This document shows, piece after piece, positions 24,174 to 31,314 of a stretch of DNA of 64,000 bases. The notes under the pieces were generated by a model. The model was not told the origin of the DNA. It searched no databases and saw only the letters and a list, made by a program, of their open reading frames with translations. The stretch spans positions 2,046,001 through 2,110,000 of the forward strand of contig NZ_AP025508.1 in the NCBI RefSeq assembly GCF_024347615.1, given 5' to 3'. Each line of letters opens with the position of its first letter. Positions within the stretch are counted from its first letter, which is position 1. Made by a program: the position numbers and the translations under genes. This DNA comes from Vibrio splendidus. GTDB lineage: Bacteria > Pseudomonadota > Gammaproteobacteria > Enterobacterales > Vibrionaceae.

Positions 24174-24839
24174 TTATCGTGGTTTGTTTTGCGCTCTTTG
24201 GTTGCTGGTGGCTTTTACTGCATCACTTTGGTTTTTATTACCAAGAATCGTGTTAAAAGCTGCCAATGCCAGATTTGCTTTATTGGAGTTTGCGGCGAAC
24301 TCGTTATCTTGGCTAAACGCTAGATAAACCATGTATTCAATTAGAGCGTTGTCATAGAGAGGACCAAGTAACAAAGGCACATCATTGGTGTATTCGCTTT
24401 GGGTTATGTCTTCAGGAATAGCCGCTTCAATGATTTGTATCTTATGTTGGTCTTTTACTGCCGGATAAAGATAGAAGACCTTCGGATCACGTTCTTCATA
24501 GAGATAACAATCCGCTTCATCCCCAGGTGTTGAATTTCTCCATTCTGGATAGTAGTTATCAAGCATCAACATATCGTGAGGGCCACGAATGGCCTTGCCT
24601 TTGTCATTGCGAACAACATTGATAAGGAAATTGGTACGCTCTGTTAGTTTTTGTTCAGTTCCTTCCACACAAACAAATTCATGATTGAGAACATAAGCGT
24701 CTGGACGAACCGCGAGAATGGCTTTAATTGCTGAGTTAACGTAATCCAGCATATCGTCATCTGACCAACGAATTGCATCTTCGTCGATCAAACGTCTCTG
24801 AACCTGTCTAACGATTGTTTTTACGGTGGTATTAGCCAT
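24174..24839 (-). CDS. Head-tail adaptor-like protein, 221 aa
   Basis: The N-terminal helices (VKTIVRQVQRRLIDEDAIRW then SDDDMLDYVNSAIKAILAVR) match the DUF6682 type found after the major capsid gene in podoviruses, where it fits the head-tail adaptor or gatekeeper role. A strand-rich middle and a C-terminal helix (NALIEYMVYLAFSQDNEFA) follow. It is 8 bp from the 190-aa gene upstream, as in other adaptor pairs. Confidence in the adaptor role comes from family resemblance plus position. Confidence 0.6.
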   Translation of the reverse strand: MANTTVKTIVRQVQRRLIDEDAIRWSDDDMLDYVNSAIKAILAVRPDAYVLNHEFVCVEGTEQKLTERTNFLINVVRNDKGKAIRGPHDMLMLDNYYPEWRNSTPGDEADCYLYEERDPKVFYLYPAVKDQHKIQIIEAAIPEDITQSEYTNDVPLLLGPLYDNALIEYMVYLAFSQDNEFAANSNKANLALAAFNTILGNKNQSDAVKATSNQRAQNKPR

Positions 24840-24847
24840 AACTACAC

Positions 24848-25420
24848 CTAGTAGAAGTTGCGCTTACGCACTTTGTTGTTAAAAGTATTCCAACCGTCAC
24901 GGCGATCACGGAAAGCATTTCTCGCGCCTTCGTTAAAATCCCGTCTTAAATCAATAGCTAGATCGGAGTTAGACCAAATCTCACTTGGCATAAGTCGAAG
25001 TCTTGCCGCCGCCCCTGCTGCTATAGCTTCGCCATACAATGCAGCTATTCGGTCATCGATTGCTGTGTTGTCTAGGTTTGGGATAACTACGCAAAGAACA
25101 TTCATATCTGGCAAGTTCTTTTTAGATTCGATCGATTGAGGTGTAGAGACTGTGTAATCATCATCTACATAAAGCTCTTTAGTCCGGCCATTGTCGTGAT
25201 AGCTTGCGGATTCGACCTTTAACATAGTGAAGTGGCTTGGTGGGAGTAGATCTGTTGGCTTGTTTGCCTCTACGTTCGTCAGCTTTGCAATGTGCGTGAT
25301 AGCTTCAGAAGTATAAGCAAACTCTTTAAAAGCGTCCTTCAAAGCATCGAGCATCATCATATCGATAACGCTCGGACACTTTCGGCGCACCAACGGAAAC
25401 AGATCGGCTAGTGCTGCCAT
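24848..25420 (-). CDS. Putative head-tail connector protein, 190 aa
   Basis: Helical N-terminus (VRRKCPSVIDMMMLDALKDA), a beta-rich middle (HFTMLKVESASYHDNGRTKEL) and a C-terminal helix rich in Arg/Asp (DLAIDLRRDFNEGARNAFRD). This layout is typical of phage neck or connector proteins between the capsid and tail genes. It is 3 bp after the 157-aa gene and 8 bp before the adaptor. No exact family recalled. Confidence 0.55.
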   Translation of the reverse strand: MAALADLFPLVRRKCPSVIDMMMLDALKDAFKEFAYTSEAITHIAKLTNVEANKPTDLLPPSHFTMLKVESASYHDNGRTKELYVDDDYTVSTPQSIESKKNLPDMNVLCVVIPNLDNTAIDDRIAALYGEAIAAGAAARLRLMPSEIWSNSDLAIDLRRDFNEGARNAFRDRRDGWNTFNNKVRKRNFY

Positions 25421-25423
25421 TCG

Positions 25424-25897
25424 TTAAGCCTCTTTCAGTTCAGGGTTACCGTGTTTTTCATGTAGAGATTCACGGATACGGTTTCGAAGCGCTTCAACTG
25501 GTGATTCATCGTCTTGAACAATTGGCTTGTTAACGTCAATTGATAAGCCTTCGGACACTACAATCGTGCTCAGTTTCGCCTTAGTGAATTTAGAAATATC
25601 GAGTACTTCACCATCAATGATCACTAAGTAAGTATTCGCTGCGTCTTCGTTGTGTTGCTGAAGGCGTTGTTTTTCTGCGGCTAGTCGCTCCGCTTCTTTC
25701 AACTCTTCGTTTTGTTTCATGATCTCTTTTGCCTGTTCAGGCGTTGCAAAAGTATCTTTGAACTTTAATAGCTCGTAGCCGTTCTGTTCATCGATTGATA
25801 CGGCAACACCACGCGGGAAAATGTATTCAGAAAATCCACGAGACATTTTCTTTTCTTCGTTTGGGCCAATGTAAACAATCTTCATTTTGTCGGTCAT
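25424..25897 (-). CDS. Hypothetical structural-module protein, 157 aa
   Basis: N-terminal ~60 residues contain strands (MKIVYIGPNEEKKMSRGFSE; YIFPRGVAVSIDEQ) resembling short head-decoration or neck proteins. Residues ~55-85 are a charged coiled coil, and the end is acidic and helical. Between decoration and connector genes, so a capsid-completion role is plausible. Upstream (25898-26036) is AT-rich with a possible 20-codon ORF at 25902-25964 and no clear terminator. Confidence 0.5.
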   Translation of the reverse strand: MTDKMKIVYIGPNEEKKMSRGFSEYIFPRGVAVSIDEQNGYELLKFKDTFATPEQAKEIMKQNEELKEAERLAAEKQRLQQHNEDAANTYLVIIDGEVLDISKFTKAKLSTIVVSEGLSIDVNKPIVQDDESPVEALRNRIRESLHEKHGNPELKEA

Positions 25898-26036
25898 AGT
25901 TAATATCCCTTGCTGGTATAGATAATTACAATTTTGATTTTTTTCGAGTTTTGAGCTGCCATAATAACACCTATGAGTTTTGTTCGTTACTTGATAAATA
26001 CACGTTCAGATCACTTAGATTCGAAAAGAAAAAGCT

Positions 26037-26708
26037 CTAGGTAATAGTAAGCTCAAGTTTTGATACTACCGATCCAATCGTACCAATCACTTCAACAGTA
26101 CCCGCCTTTTTAAAGCTTATGTTTCCGTCAGATTGTGCGGTTGCAATCGTACCGTCCGAAACGGACCAGACAACACCGTTAAGGCTAGCGCCTTTAGGAA
26201 TAGCGTCTACTGCATATACCGTAGGAATATCGCTAGTAGTCGGTGACATATCGCTTGAAATAACACTGAATGATTGAAGCGTTGGTCTTGCTGATTTTGA
26301 GGTATGAGTATCGTGATATAAATCTTGTGCGTGTTTTTGTTCTTGACCGATAGCCGGGTCTATAACGGCAAACAGTAGGAAAGGCCCGCGCTCATCAATA
26401 TCAAAATTGATACCATCGAGGTAAGTAAATGCTGAACTTGATACATCGATAACTTGAGTAATGGCGTAGTTAACACGATCTCGACTTTGGACGAATAACT
26501 GTAGCTTTTTACCCGTTCCAATATCTTCATTGAAGATCTTAAGCTCGTTTAGTGTGATACCTATTGGTAGCTCTGCCAGTTCAATAACATCACCGCTCTG
26601 AACCTTTAGCTCATCGATATCAAACTGAAAACATTCACCTGATAAATTGCCGTGAGTACCGTTGTAAACTTTGTCTTTTGCTGTATATGCTTTCTTGGTA
26701 TTTGCCAT
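26037..26708 (-). CDS. Capsid decoration-like protein with C-terminal Ig-like domain, 223 aa
   Basis: ATG at 26708 is preferred over the GTG at 26717, because the Shine-Dalgarno AGGTGG overlaps the GTG. The N-terminus (AYTAKDKVYNGTHGNLS) is nearly the same as that of the next gene upstream, so the two are paralogues. The core (~20-135) is strand-rich. Residues ~150-223 (SPTTSDIPTVYAVDAIP ... VVWSVSDGTIATAQSDG ... ISFKKAGTVEVIGTIG) form a bacterial Ig-like (Big_2/BID_2) domain, a module common on exposed phage surfaces, where it may bind mucus glycans or the host envelope. A terminator lies between it and its paralogue. Confidence 0.65.
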   Translation of the reverse strand: MANTKKAYTAKDKVYNGTHGNLSGECFQFDIDELKVQSGDVIELAELPIGITLNELKIFNEDIGTGKKLQLFVQSRDRVNYAITQVIDVSSSAFTYLDGINFDIDERGPFLLFAVIDPAIGQEQKHAQDLYHDTHTSKSARPTLQSFSVISSDMSPTTSDIPTVYAVDAIPKGASLNGVVWSVSDGTIATAQSDGNISFKKAGTVEVIGTIGSVVSKLELTIT

Positions 26709-26720
26709 TTTATCCACCTA

Positions 26721-26751
26721 ATAAAAAAGCCAACCCGTTACGGTTGGCTTT
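26721..26751 (-). terminator. Intrinsic terminator between two decoration-like genes
   Basis: Stem AGCCAACC / GGTTGGCT with a 6-nt loop and a run of U's on the minus strand. It sits downstream of the 140-aa gene, between capsid genes that must be abundant, and upstream of the Ig-domain paralogue. It probably lowers expression of the downstream adaptor genes relative to the capsid protein. Confidence 0.8.
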
Positions 26752-26776
26752 GGGCTATTAAAGCAAGCTAGTGCTA

Positions 26777-27199
26777 TTAAGAGGCACCAACCGATTGAGT
26801 GACGATCTCATAAGCGAGGTTTTTTTTACCTGTCACTGTAGTTTTGGTTACAATCACGACTTTAGTTTCTACCTGTGGATCTGGCATTGTCGGGAAGTAA
26901 ACGCTCGTATCTGAATCGATAACGCCAGCGGCCTTAATTTCAGTATCAACAATAACAGTGGCGATCACGCTATCGTCTTTAGCATTCAATAGCTTTACTG
27001 ATACTTCACCAGCCGTAAAAGCATCTTTTACAAAAAGCTTCGCTTGGATTAGTCGAACGCCAATGCCAAGGTGAAAGATTTCAAGCTTATCGTTAGCTGC
27101 GGCCGCAAAGCCTTTAGCAATACCTTGCTTGGTTGATAGGTTACCGTGAGTACCGTTGTAAATTCGGTCCTTCACTGTATAGGCTTGTTTCGTTGCCAT
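26777..27199 (-). CDS. Capsid decoration-like protein, 140 aa
   Basis: Strand-rich protein starting MATKQAYTVKDRIYNGTHGN, almost identical to the start of the Ig-domain gene after it, and lacking that domain. It lies 52 bp after the major capsid gene, where podoviruses commonly encode decoration or head-stabilising proteins. Gene duplication followed by addition of the Ig-like domain in the other copy is inferred. Confidence 0.55.
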   Translation of the reverse strand: MATKQAYTVKDRIYNGTHGNLSTKQGIAKGFAAAANDKLEIFHLGIGVRLIQAKLFVKDAFTAGEVSVKLLNAKDDSVIATVIVDTEIKAAGVIDSDTSVYFPTMPDPQVETKVVIVTKTTVTGKKNLAYEIVTQSVGAS

Positions 27200-27251
27200 G
27201 GTATTTAGTCCTTATAAAACAGGAATAGCCCACCGAAGCGGGCCAACCTAG

Positions 27252-28505
27252 TTAGCTCATAGTTACTGCTGTATCTAGAACCGCTACACCGTAGTCATTG
27301 ATACGGCCGTTTTTCTCTTCAAAACGAACCTTAGCTAGACCGTTCATCCAAGCAATAGACGTTTCACGGCCATTGTCGTGATCGACTTTCTTAGTTGTCA
27401 TTTTGAACTGTGCTTGGCTTGACGTTTTACCGTAAGCATTCGCTAGAGCTTGACCACCAAGTAACATAGCTCGATCAACAGTTACACCAGTAGGGATAAC
27501 CGCACCAGTAGTCTGTGCGTTCTTAGTGTTTGTCGATACCGTAACAGTGTCACCAGCATTAAAACGTACTGGCTTGCTGTATTTACGGATAAGGATATTG
27601 CGCCACATTAGGCGGTCACCTTGGAACAACGGATGCTTAAAGCCTTGAGAACGGTTTACCGCTGTAGCAATCAGTGAAGCAACTGAAGTTTCACCTTTAG
27701 CGCCAACTTTTTGAATATCATTCCATAGGTCATTCCATTGGCGTGGAGTAACGAACAGAACGTAAAACGGAGACTCACCCGCCAATTGGTCAGCTTCAAA
27801 CTTGATAGGTTTGATTGGGTGCGCCATTTCTTCTAGGAACAGAGCAATTTCATTGATCTTACCTAGCGTTAACGTATCCGCTGCCGAAATAACATTGGAG
27901 TCACCAGTGTTAAGACTCTGAGCATCACCACCGTAAAAATGACGGTCGTATGTAGGCGGCGTAACCTTGTTAACCATGATTTCATTAAAATCAGGATCAT
28001 CCTCTGTAGGGACAATCATATCTGAAGGAGCAAACGAACCACGCGCACCAGCTACATGGTACGTTGCAATTTCATCTTGCAGATCGTTGAAGTAGCTACC
28101 TAGCATAGTGCGGGCAACTTGAAGCAAGTTTTGCTTAGTACGTTGTTGCGACATTTTGCCGCCTGAATCAACGTTGTGACGACCTTGGTTGATCGAAAGT
28201 TCAAACTCAACTTTATTCAAGTCTTCACCGCGACCTTCGACTTTCTTATCGCCCATGGTCGGCTTTTTAGTTAGGTTGTGGAATAAATCCATTTCAACCG
28301 AATCACCAGCCTGTTTTGAAAGGTCGGTAACCATAACAACCGGAGCGCCCGCTTCAGTTTGGTTTTTATTGCGATTTTTATCTGCTGGAACAGACTTAGG
28401 TGCTGAACCTGTCAGCATGTTAACGAAAGTGTTTTGACGGCGAGTATGAGTGAATAACGCCGCACCAAACGCTTTAGCTGCTTGTGCTTTAGTGATAGCT
28501 GTCAT
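27252..28505 (-). CDS. Major capsid protein, N4 gp56-like family, 417 aa
   Basis: The sequence has the N4 gp56 family signature: an N-terminal FGAALFTHTRRQNTFVNMLTG, then VVMVTDLSKQAGDSVEMDLF, and ELSINQGRHNVDSGGKMSQQ followed by RTKQNLLQVARTMLGSYF. This family has the HK97 fold. It follows the scaffold gene by 4 bp. A length of 417 aa is normal. There is no signal of a cleaved prodomain. Confidence 0.85.
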   Translation of the reverse strand: MTAITKAQAAKAFGAALFTHTRRQNTFVNMLTGSAPKSVPADKNRNKNQTEAGAPVVMVTDLSKQAGDSVEMDLFHNLTKKPTMGDKKVEGRGEDLNKVEFELSINQGRHNVDSGGKMSQQRTKQNLLQVARTMLGSYFNDLQDEIATYHVAGARGSFAPSDMIVPTEDDPDFNEIMVNKVTPPTYDRHFYGGDAQSLNTGDSNVISAADTLTLGKINEIALFLEEMAHPIKPIKFEADQLAGESPFYVLFVTPRQWNDLWNDIQKVGAKGETSVASLIATAVNRSQGFKHPLFQGDRLMWRNILIRKYSKPVRFNAGDTVTVSTNTKNAQTTGAVIPTGVTVDRAMLLGGQALANAYGKTSSQAQFKMTTKKVDHDNGRETSIAWMNGLAKVRFEEKNGRINDYGVAVLDTAVTMS

Positions 28506-28509
28506 TAAA

Positions 28510-29670
28510 TTAGTCCAAAGCTAGTGCCGCATTCGCTAGGAACGCTTCAACTTCTTCCGGTGACATAGACGCAAGCGAAGTTTCAAGAGCCATAGGATCT
28601 TGAGCTGCTAACGCTTCATGCGCTGATTGACTTCCGGTTGAAGGTGAACCGCCTAACGAAGTTGGCGAATTAGGTACTTGCGTCTGTGCTTCTGCTGGTG
28701 GCTGTTCTGGTTGTTTGCTTTGTTTAGGTTCTTGCCCTTGCTTCGCTAGTTCTTGGTCAATAGACGCTTGAACCGGGTCACCAAAGGAAGTCTTAACGCG
28801 GCGCTGAACCTCAGTAAAGCGTTCTTGCACAGACATTGATTGAAAACTAGGGTCATTCTTCAGCTTGTTGTCGATAATCAAGGCCATTTGCCAGCGATCT
28901 GGATCTTCACTCGACCACGAATTAAGTTCTGCATTTTCTGGGGCGTTTAAAGCCTCATCTACCACTTGTGGACCTTGTGATTGCTCACTAGGTTGTTCTG
29001 TAGTTGCTGCGCCGTTGTTTCCTTTCGCTTCTGCAAACTTAGAGATTAACGCCGCGATTACTGCACCAGCTTGACCGCCAATTTCGTCTTGAATGTTCTG
29101 AATTGCTTCAGGGTCATTCAAAAGTTCTTCAGGTAGCTTATCTGGGGTAATCCCTGCTTCTTCTAGTTGCTTTTCTAGCAATTGGGTACGTTGGGCTGAA
29201 CTTCGGGTTTGTTCTAGTTCCTGCTCCATATCAGCAAGTTTCGACTTGTATCCACCAGCATCATTACGGGCCGATTCAAGCACCTCATAAGGAATTGTGT
29301 GTTTACCGTTCTTGCCAAGAACTTGAGCATTTTTAGGATCTACTGGTACATATAACTGACCATCAATTTCTCGAACTCCATCACTTAACAAGTCAGCCTT
29401 TGCATCACCGCTCGGGTCGTCGCTACCCTTACCAGTTTCACCATTGGCAACGTCTGTCTCTGGTTTCGCTTGTGCTTGTCCGGTCGTGTCGATCACTTCT
29501 GGATAATCACTAACTTCTGGTGTTTCAACTGTTTGGTTGGTTTGCTGAAGCTCGCCTTCTTCATCTTCTCCACCAAATAACAGATCTCCGTCGAGTTCCA
29601 TGTTAGATAGTGATTCATCAATGCTATCGGCATCGCCTGTTGATAGTGCTTGGTCAAGTTCTGTAGTCAT
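28510..29670 (-). CDS. Capsid scaffold protein, 386 aa
   Basis: The start at 29670 has a strong Shine-Dalgarno (GAGGG) at correct distance; the frame is open further upstream without one. The protein is very acidic and Gln/Pro/Ser-rich, with a coiled coil at ~120-165 (SKLADMEQELEQTRSSAQRT) and a helical C-terminus (PMALETSLASMSPEEVEAF). Composition, lack of globular sequence and position just before the major capsid gene are those of phage scaffolds, which guide capsid assembly and leave. Confidence 0.75.
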   Translation of the reverse strand: MTTELDQALSTGDADSIDESLSNMELDGDLLFGGEDEEGELQQTNQTVETPEVSDYPEVIDTTGQAQAKPETDVANGETGKGSDDPSGDAKADLLSDGVREIDGQLYVPVDPKNAQVLGKNGKHTIPYEVLESARNDAGGYKSKLADMEQELEQTRSSAQRTQLLEKQLEEAGITPDKLPEELLNDPEAIQNIQDEIGGQAGAVIAALISKFAEAKGNNGAATTEQPSEQSQGPQVVDEALNAPENAELNSWSSEDPDRWQMALIIDNKLKNDPSFQSMSVQERFTEVQRRVKTSFGDPVQASIDQELAKQGQEPKQSKQPEQPPAEAQTQVPNSPTSLGGSPSTGSQSAHEALAAQDPMALETSLASMSPEEVEAFLANAALALD

Positions 29671-29720
29671 TATTCCCTCGCTATTTCTCGCCATAGCTGC
29701 GTAATTTGTTTTCATTGGAT

Positions 29721-29767
29721 ACGAAAAAGCCAACGATATAGATAAAGATCTTTTCGTTGGCTTTCTC
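29721..29767 (-). terminator. Intrinsic terminator after the lysis genes
   Basis: Arms AAAGCCAACGA (29726-29736) and TCGTTGGCTTT (29754-29764) form an 11-bp stem with a long AT-rich loop, followed by U's on the minus strand. It separates the portal-lysis-Tad2 transcript from the scaffold-capsid transcript, although it lies downstream of the scaffold promoter-like element. Confidence 0.7.
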
Positions 29768-29817
29768 TTGCGCGTTACATCGAACGCGCCAATGTGTCTC
29801 GAATAAATTATATTTGT

Positions 29818-29846
29818 TATTCACTAATAACACAATGACACGAACG
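29818..29846 (-). promoter_or_regulatory. Putative late promoter before the scaffold-capsid genes
   Basis: The minus strand shows CGTTCGTGTCA (complement of 29836-29846), followed by TTGTGTTATTAGTGA. This aligns with the TTGTTTATAATGAG that follows the same 11-mer at 12981-12991. The -10-like part is weaker here. A transcript starting here must read through the hairpin at 29721-29767, so an antitermination mechanism or a second start nearer the gene is possible. Confidence 0.45.
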
Positions 29847-29879
29847 CGACAGATGGTTATATAAAAAATAGCCGTTATC

Positions 29880-30203
29880 TTATTGATTAATAAGTGTTTT
29901 ATTGACGCACCATTCCTTTGCTTGCTCATCGGTGACCATAAACCAATCATTTGCTAACGTATCCGAAGTGCTAGGTGTCCAACATGCAATATCGTTCTGG
30001 GCTGTTTTAAGCGCGTAATAAGCTCGATATGGCACTACGTTATTGTTAAACAAATCTTTAATTGCTTCGGTTTGAGCGTGATATTTACCACTTGGCACAT
30101 AGTAGGCAAACATATTGGCACCGTTCCAACCGTGTCGGGCTACTCGCTTACCAATTTTCATTAATTCAATGGCTTTACCAAAGCTAAAACTGTTCGCGCT
30201 CAT
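29880..30203 (-). CDS. tad2-like: DUF2829/Tad2-like anti-Thoeris protein, 107 aa
   Basis: The start at 30203 overlaps the lysozyme stop (ATGA) and follows AGAAGG at 9 nt. The sequence fits DUF2829 throughout: SFGKAIELMKIGKRVARHGW, NGANMFAYYVPSG, a middle helix, ALKTAQNDIACWTPSTSD and TLANDWFMV. Members of this family include Tad2, a tetrameric sponge that binds cyclic ADP-ribose isomers (and in some members cyclic dinucleotides) made by Thoeris and CBASS immunity. The residues around the conserved ARxGWNG and WxxS/T-D-LAxDW motifs are present. Location at the end of the lysis genes is typical of DUF2829 scattered in phage late regions. Binding specificity cannot be read from sequence. Confidence 0.8.
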   Translation of the reverse strand: MSANSFSFGKAIELMKIGKRVARHGWNGANMFAYYVPSGKYHAQTEAIKDLFNNNVVPYRAYYALKTAQNDIACWTPSTSDTLANDWFMVTDEQAKEWCVNKTLINQ

Positions 30204-30682
30204 AGTCGGCACCCTTCTAATTTATCGCCATAGACCAGCTCAATATCACCAAGCTCTAGAGTATTAGCGTGACGCGCAGCTCGAGCGGTAGTTTGCTCAA
30301 ACCAACGGCTGTCAATTGCCTCTAGCCTTGCCTTATTGAAGTCACCCACGGCTAAAGCTGCGATCATGTTCTTGAACTTGAGCATCTTACGAATACTCAT
30401 TTGATAAGCCATAGAAATGACAATGGCCTTACGACTTTCATTCAAGTTTTTGTACCAATCGAACTTAACTAAACGGTTGTTGATGTGTTCAACACGGTCC
30501 AATAGCATCACCTTGGCGACTGGCTTAGTCACATACATATCGAAGTCTTTAATATCGGCACCTTTTACGCCAATACGCCAACCAATACCAACAGTCGGAT
30601 AACCTTCACTACAGTAATAAGGGCGCGGCTTATAACCTTCTTCAAAGTGAATTAGTGCCAAATAGAGATCAATTGCCTTCAT
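30200..30682 (-). CDS. Endolysin, T4-type lysozyme (GH24), 160 aa
   Basis: HFEEGYKPRPYYCSEGYPTV matches the active-site loop of T4-type lysozymes. Spacing gives Glu15, Cys24 and Thr30 for T4 Glu11, Asp20 and Thr26, so the aspartate is a cysteine (E-x8-C-x5-T). This substitution occurs in natural endolysins and was reported to leave T4 lysozyme active. There is no signal peptide or SAR segment, so release needs the holin. It cleaves peptidoglycan between MurNAc and GlcNAc. It overlaps the 47-aa ORF upstream and the Tad2-like gene downstream. Confidence 0.85.
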   Translation of the reverse strand: MKAIDLYLALIHFEEGYKPRPYYCSEGYPTVGIGWRIGVKGADIKDFDMYVTKPVAKVMLLDRVEHINNRLVKFDWYKNLNESRKAIVISMAYQMSIRKMLKFKNMIAALAVGDFNKARLEAIDSRWFEQTTARAARHANTLELGDIELVYGDKLEGCRL

Positions 30683-30812
30683 GGTTCACCTCGTTGCGTT
30701 CTTCAATACGGTCAACAATGTCTTGAGGCTTAACCCGGTCACCAGTACAACCTAGTGATTCCATCATTTCTTGAATTTCTGTTTTTGGTTTGAATTGAGT
30801 TGGTAATGTCAT
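30669..30812 (-). CDS. Small lysis-cassette protein, 47 aa
   Basis: The start overlaps the holin stop (TAATG) and the end overlaps the lysozyme start by 14 bp. It reads MTLPTQFKPKTEIQEMMESL and is acidic and helical, without membrane segments. Overlap at both ends implies translational coupling between holin and endolysin. Function unknown; an antiholin role is unlikely without a membrane helix. Confidence 0.55.
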   Translation of the reverse strand: MTLPTQFKPKTEIQEMMESLGCTGDRVKPQDIVDRIEERNEVNHEGN

Positions 30813-31312
30813 TACTTGATTCCTTTATTTAGTCTTGTTCGCTTAATACCTTGCATCATGGTGGCACCTAACCAGAACACGATAGCCGTAGAGAACGCGC
30901 CCATAACTTGGCCCGTAATAAGAAAAATTAGTTGCTCGTACTTCTCAGGCACCACCCATTTAAACAACGAGTAATACATACCCGCGACCATGGCGCACAA
31001 GATTAAGGTCAATAGCGGCGGCATCCAGTGTTCAGAGTTATGATCTCTAGCGTCCTGACTGTCTTCTAGTTGCTTGGTGTATTGGTCCAGTGCTAAGGCT
31101 TGCAACTTATTGGAGTGTTGAGCCTGAAACTCGACAATCTTTAATAATGCTTCTGGGTTATGGAGTAGTTCTTTAATGATTTCCTCTGGTGAGTCTTTAA
31201 CACCAAGAACGCCAGCAAGAAGAGAACCTACAGCGTTACCGCTTGGCCCGCCTAGTAGTGATCCGACTAATGGGGCCGCTTGGCCCACGATACTTTTAAC
31301 TTGTTCCCACAT
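30812..31312 (-). CDS. Putative holin (3TM type), 166 aa
   Basis: An amphipathic Gly-rich N-terminus (VGSLLGGPSGNAVGSLLAGV) is followed by a polar helix and two clear transmembrane helices (~97-115, LLTLILCAMVAGMYYSLF; ~127-155, LIFLITGQVMGAFSTAIVFW). The end is basic. This matches the '3TM holin' class of podoviruses and gene-transfer agents. Its place directly upstream of the lysozyme supports the call. The gene is 2 bp from portal. Confidence 0.7.
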   Translation of the reverse strand: MWEQVKSIVGQAAPLVGSLLGGPSGNAVGSLLAGVLGVKDSPEEIIKELLHNPEALLKIVEFQAQHSNKLQALALDQYTKQLEDSQDARDHNSEHWMPPLLTLILCAMVAGMYYSLFKWVVPEKYEQLIFLITGQVMGAFSTAIVFWLGATMMQGIKRTRLNKGIK

Positions 31313-31314
31313 AA

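Noticed and set aside
25902..25964. 20-codon ORF between decoration and 157-aa genes
   Set aside because: Weak ribosome-binding site and no repeat or family support; mentioned only as a possibility.
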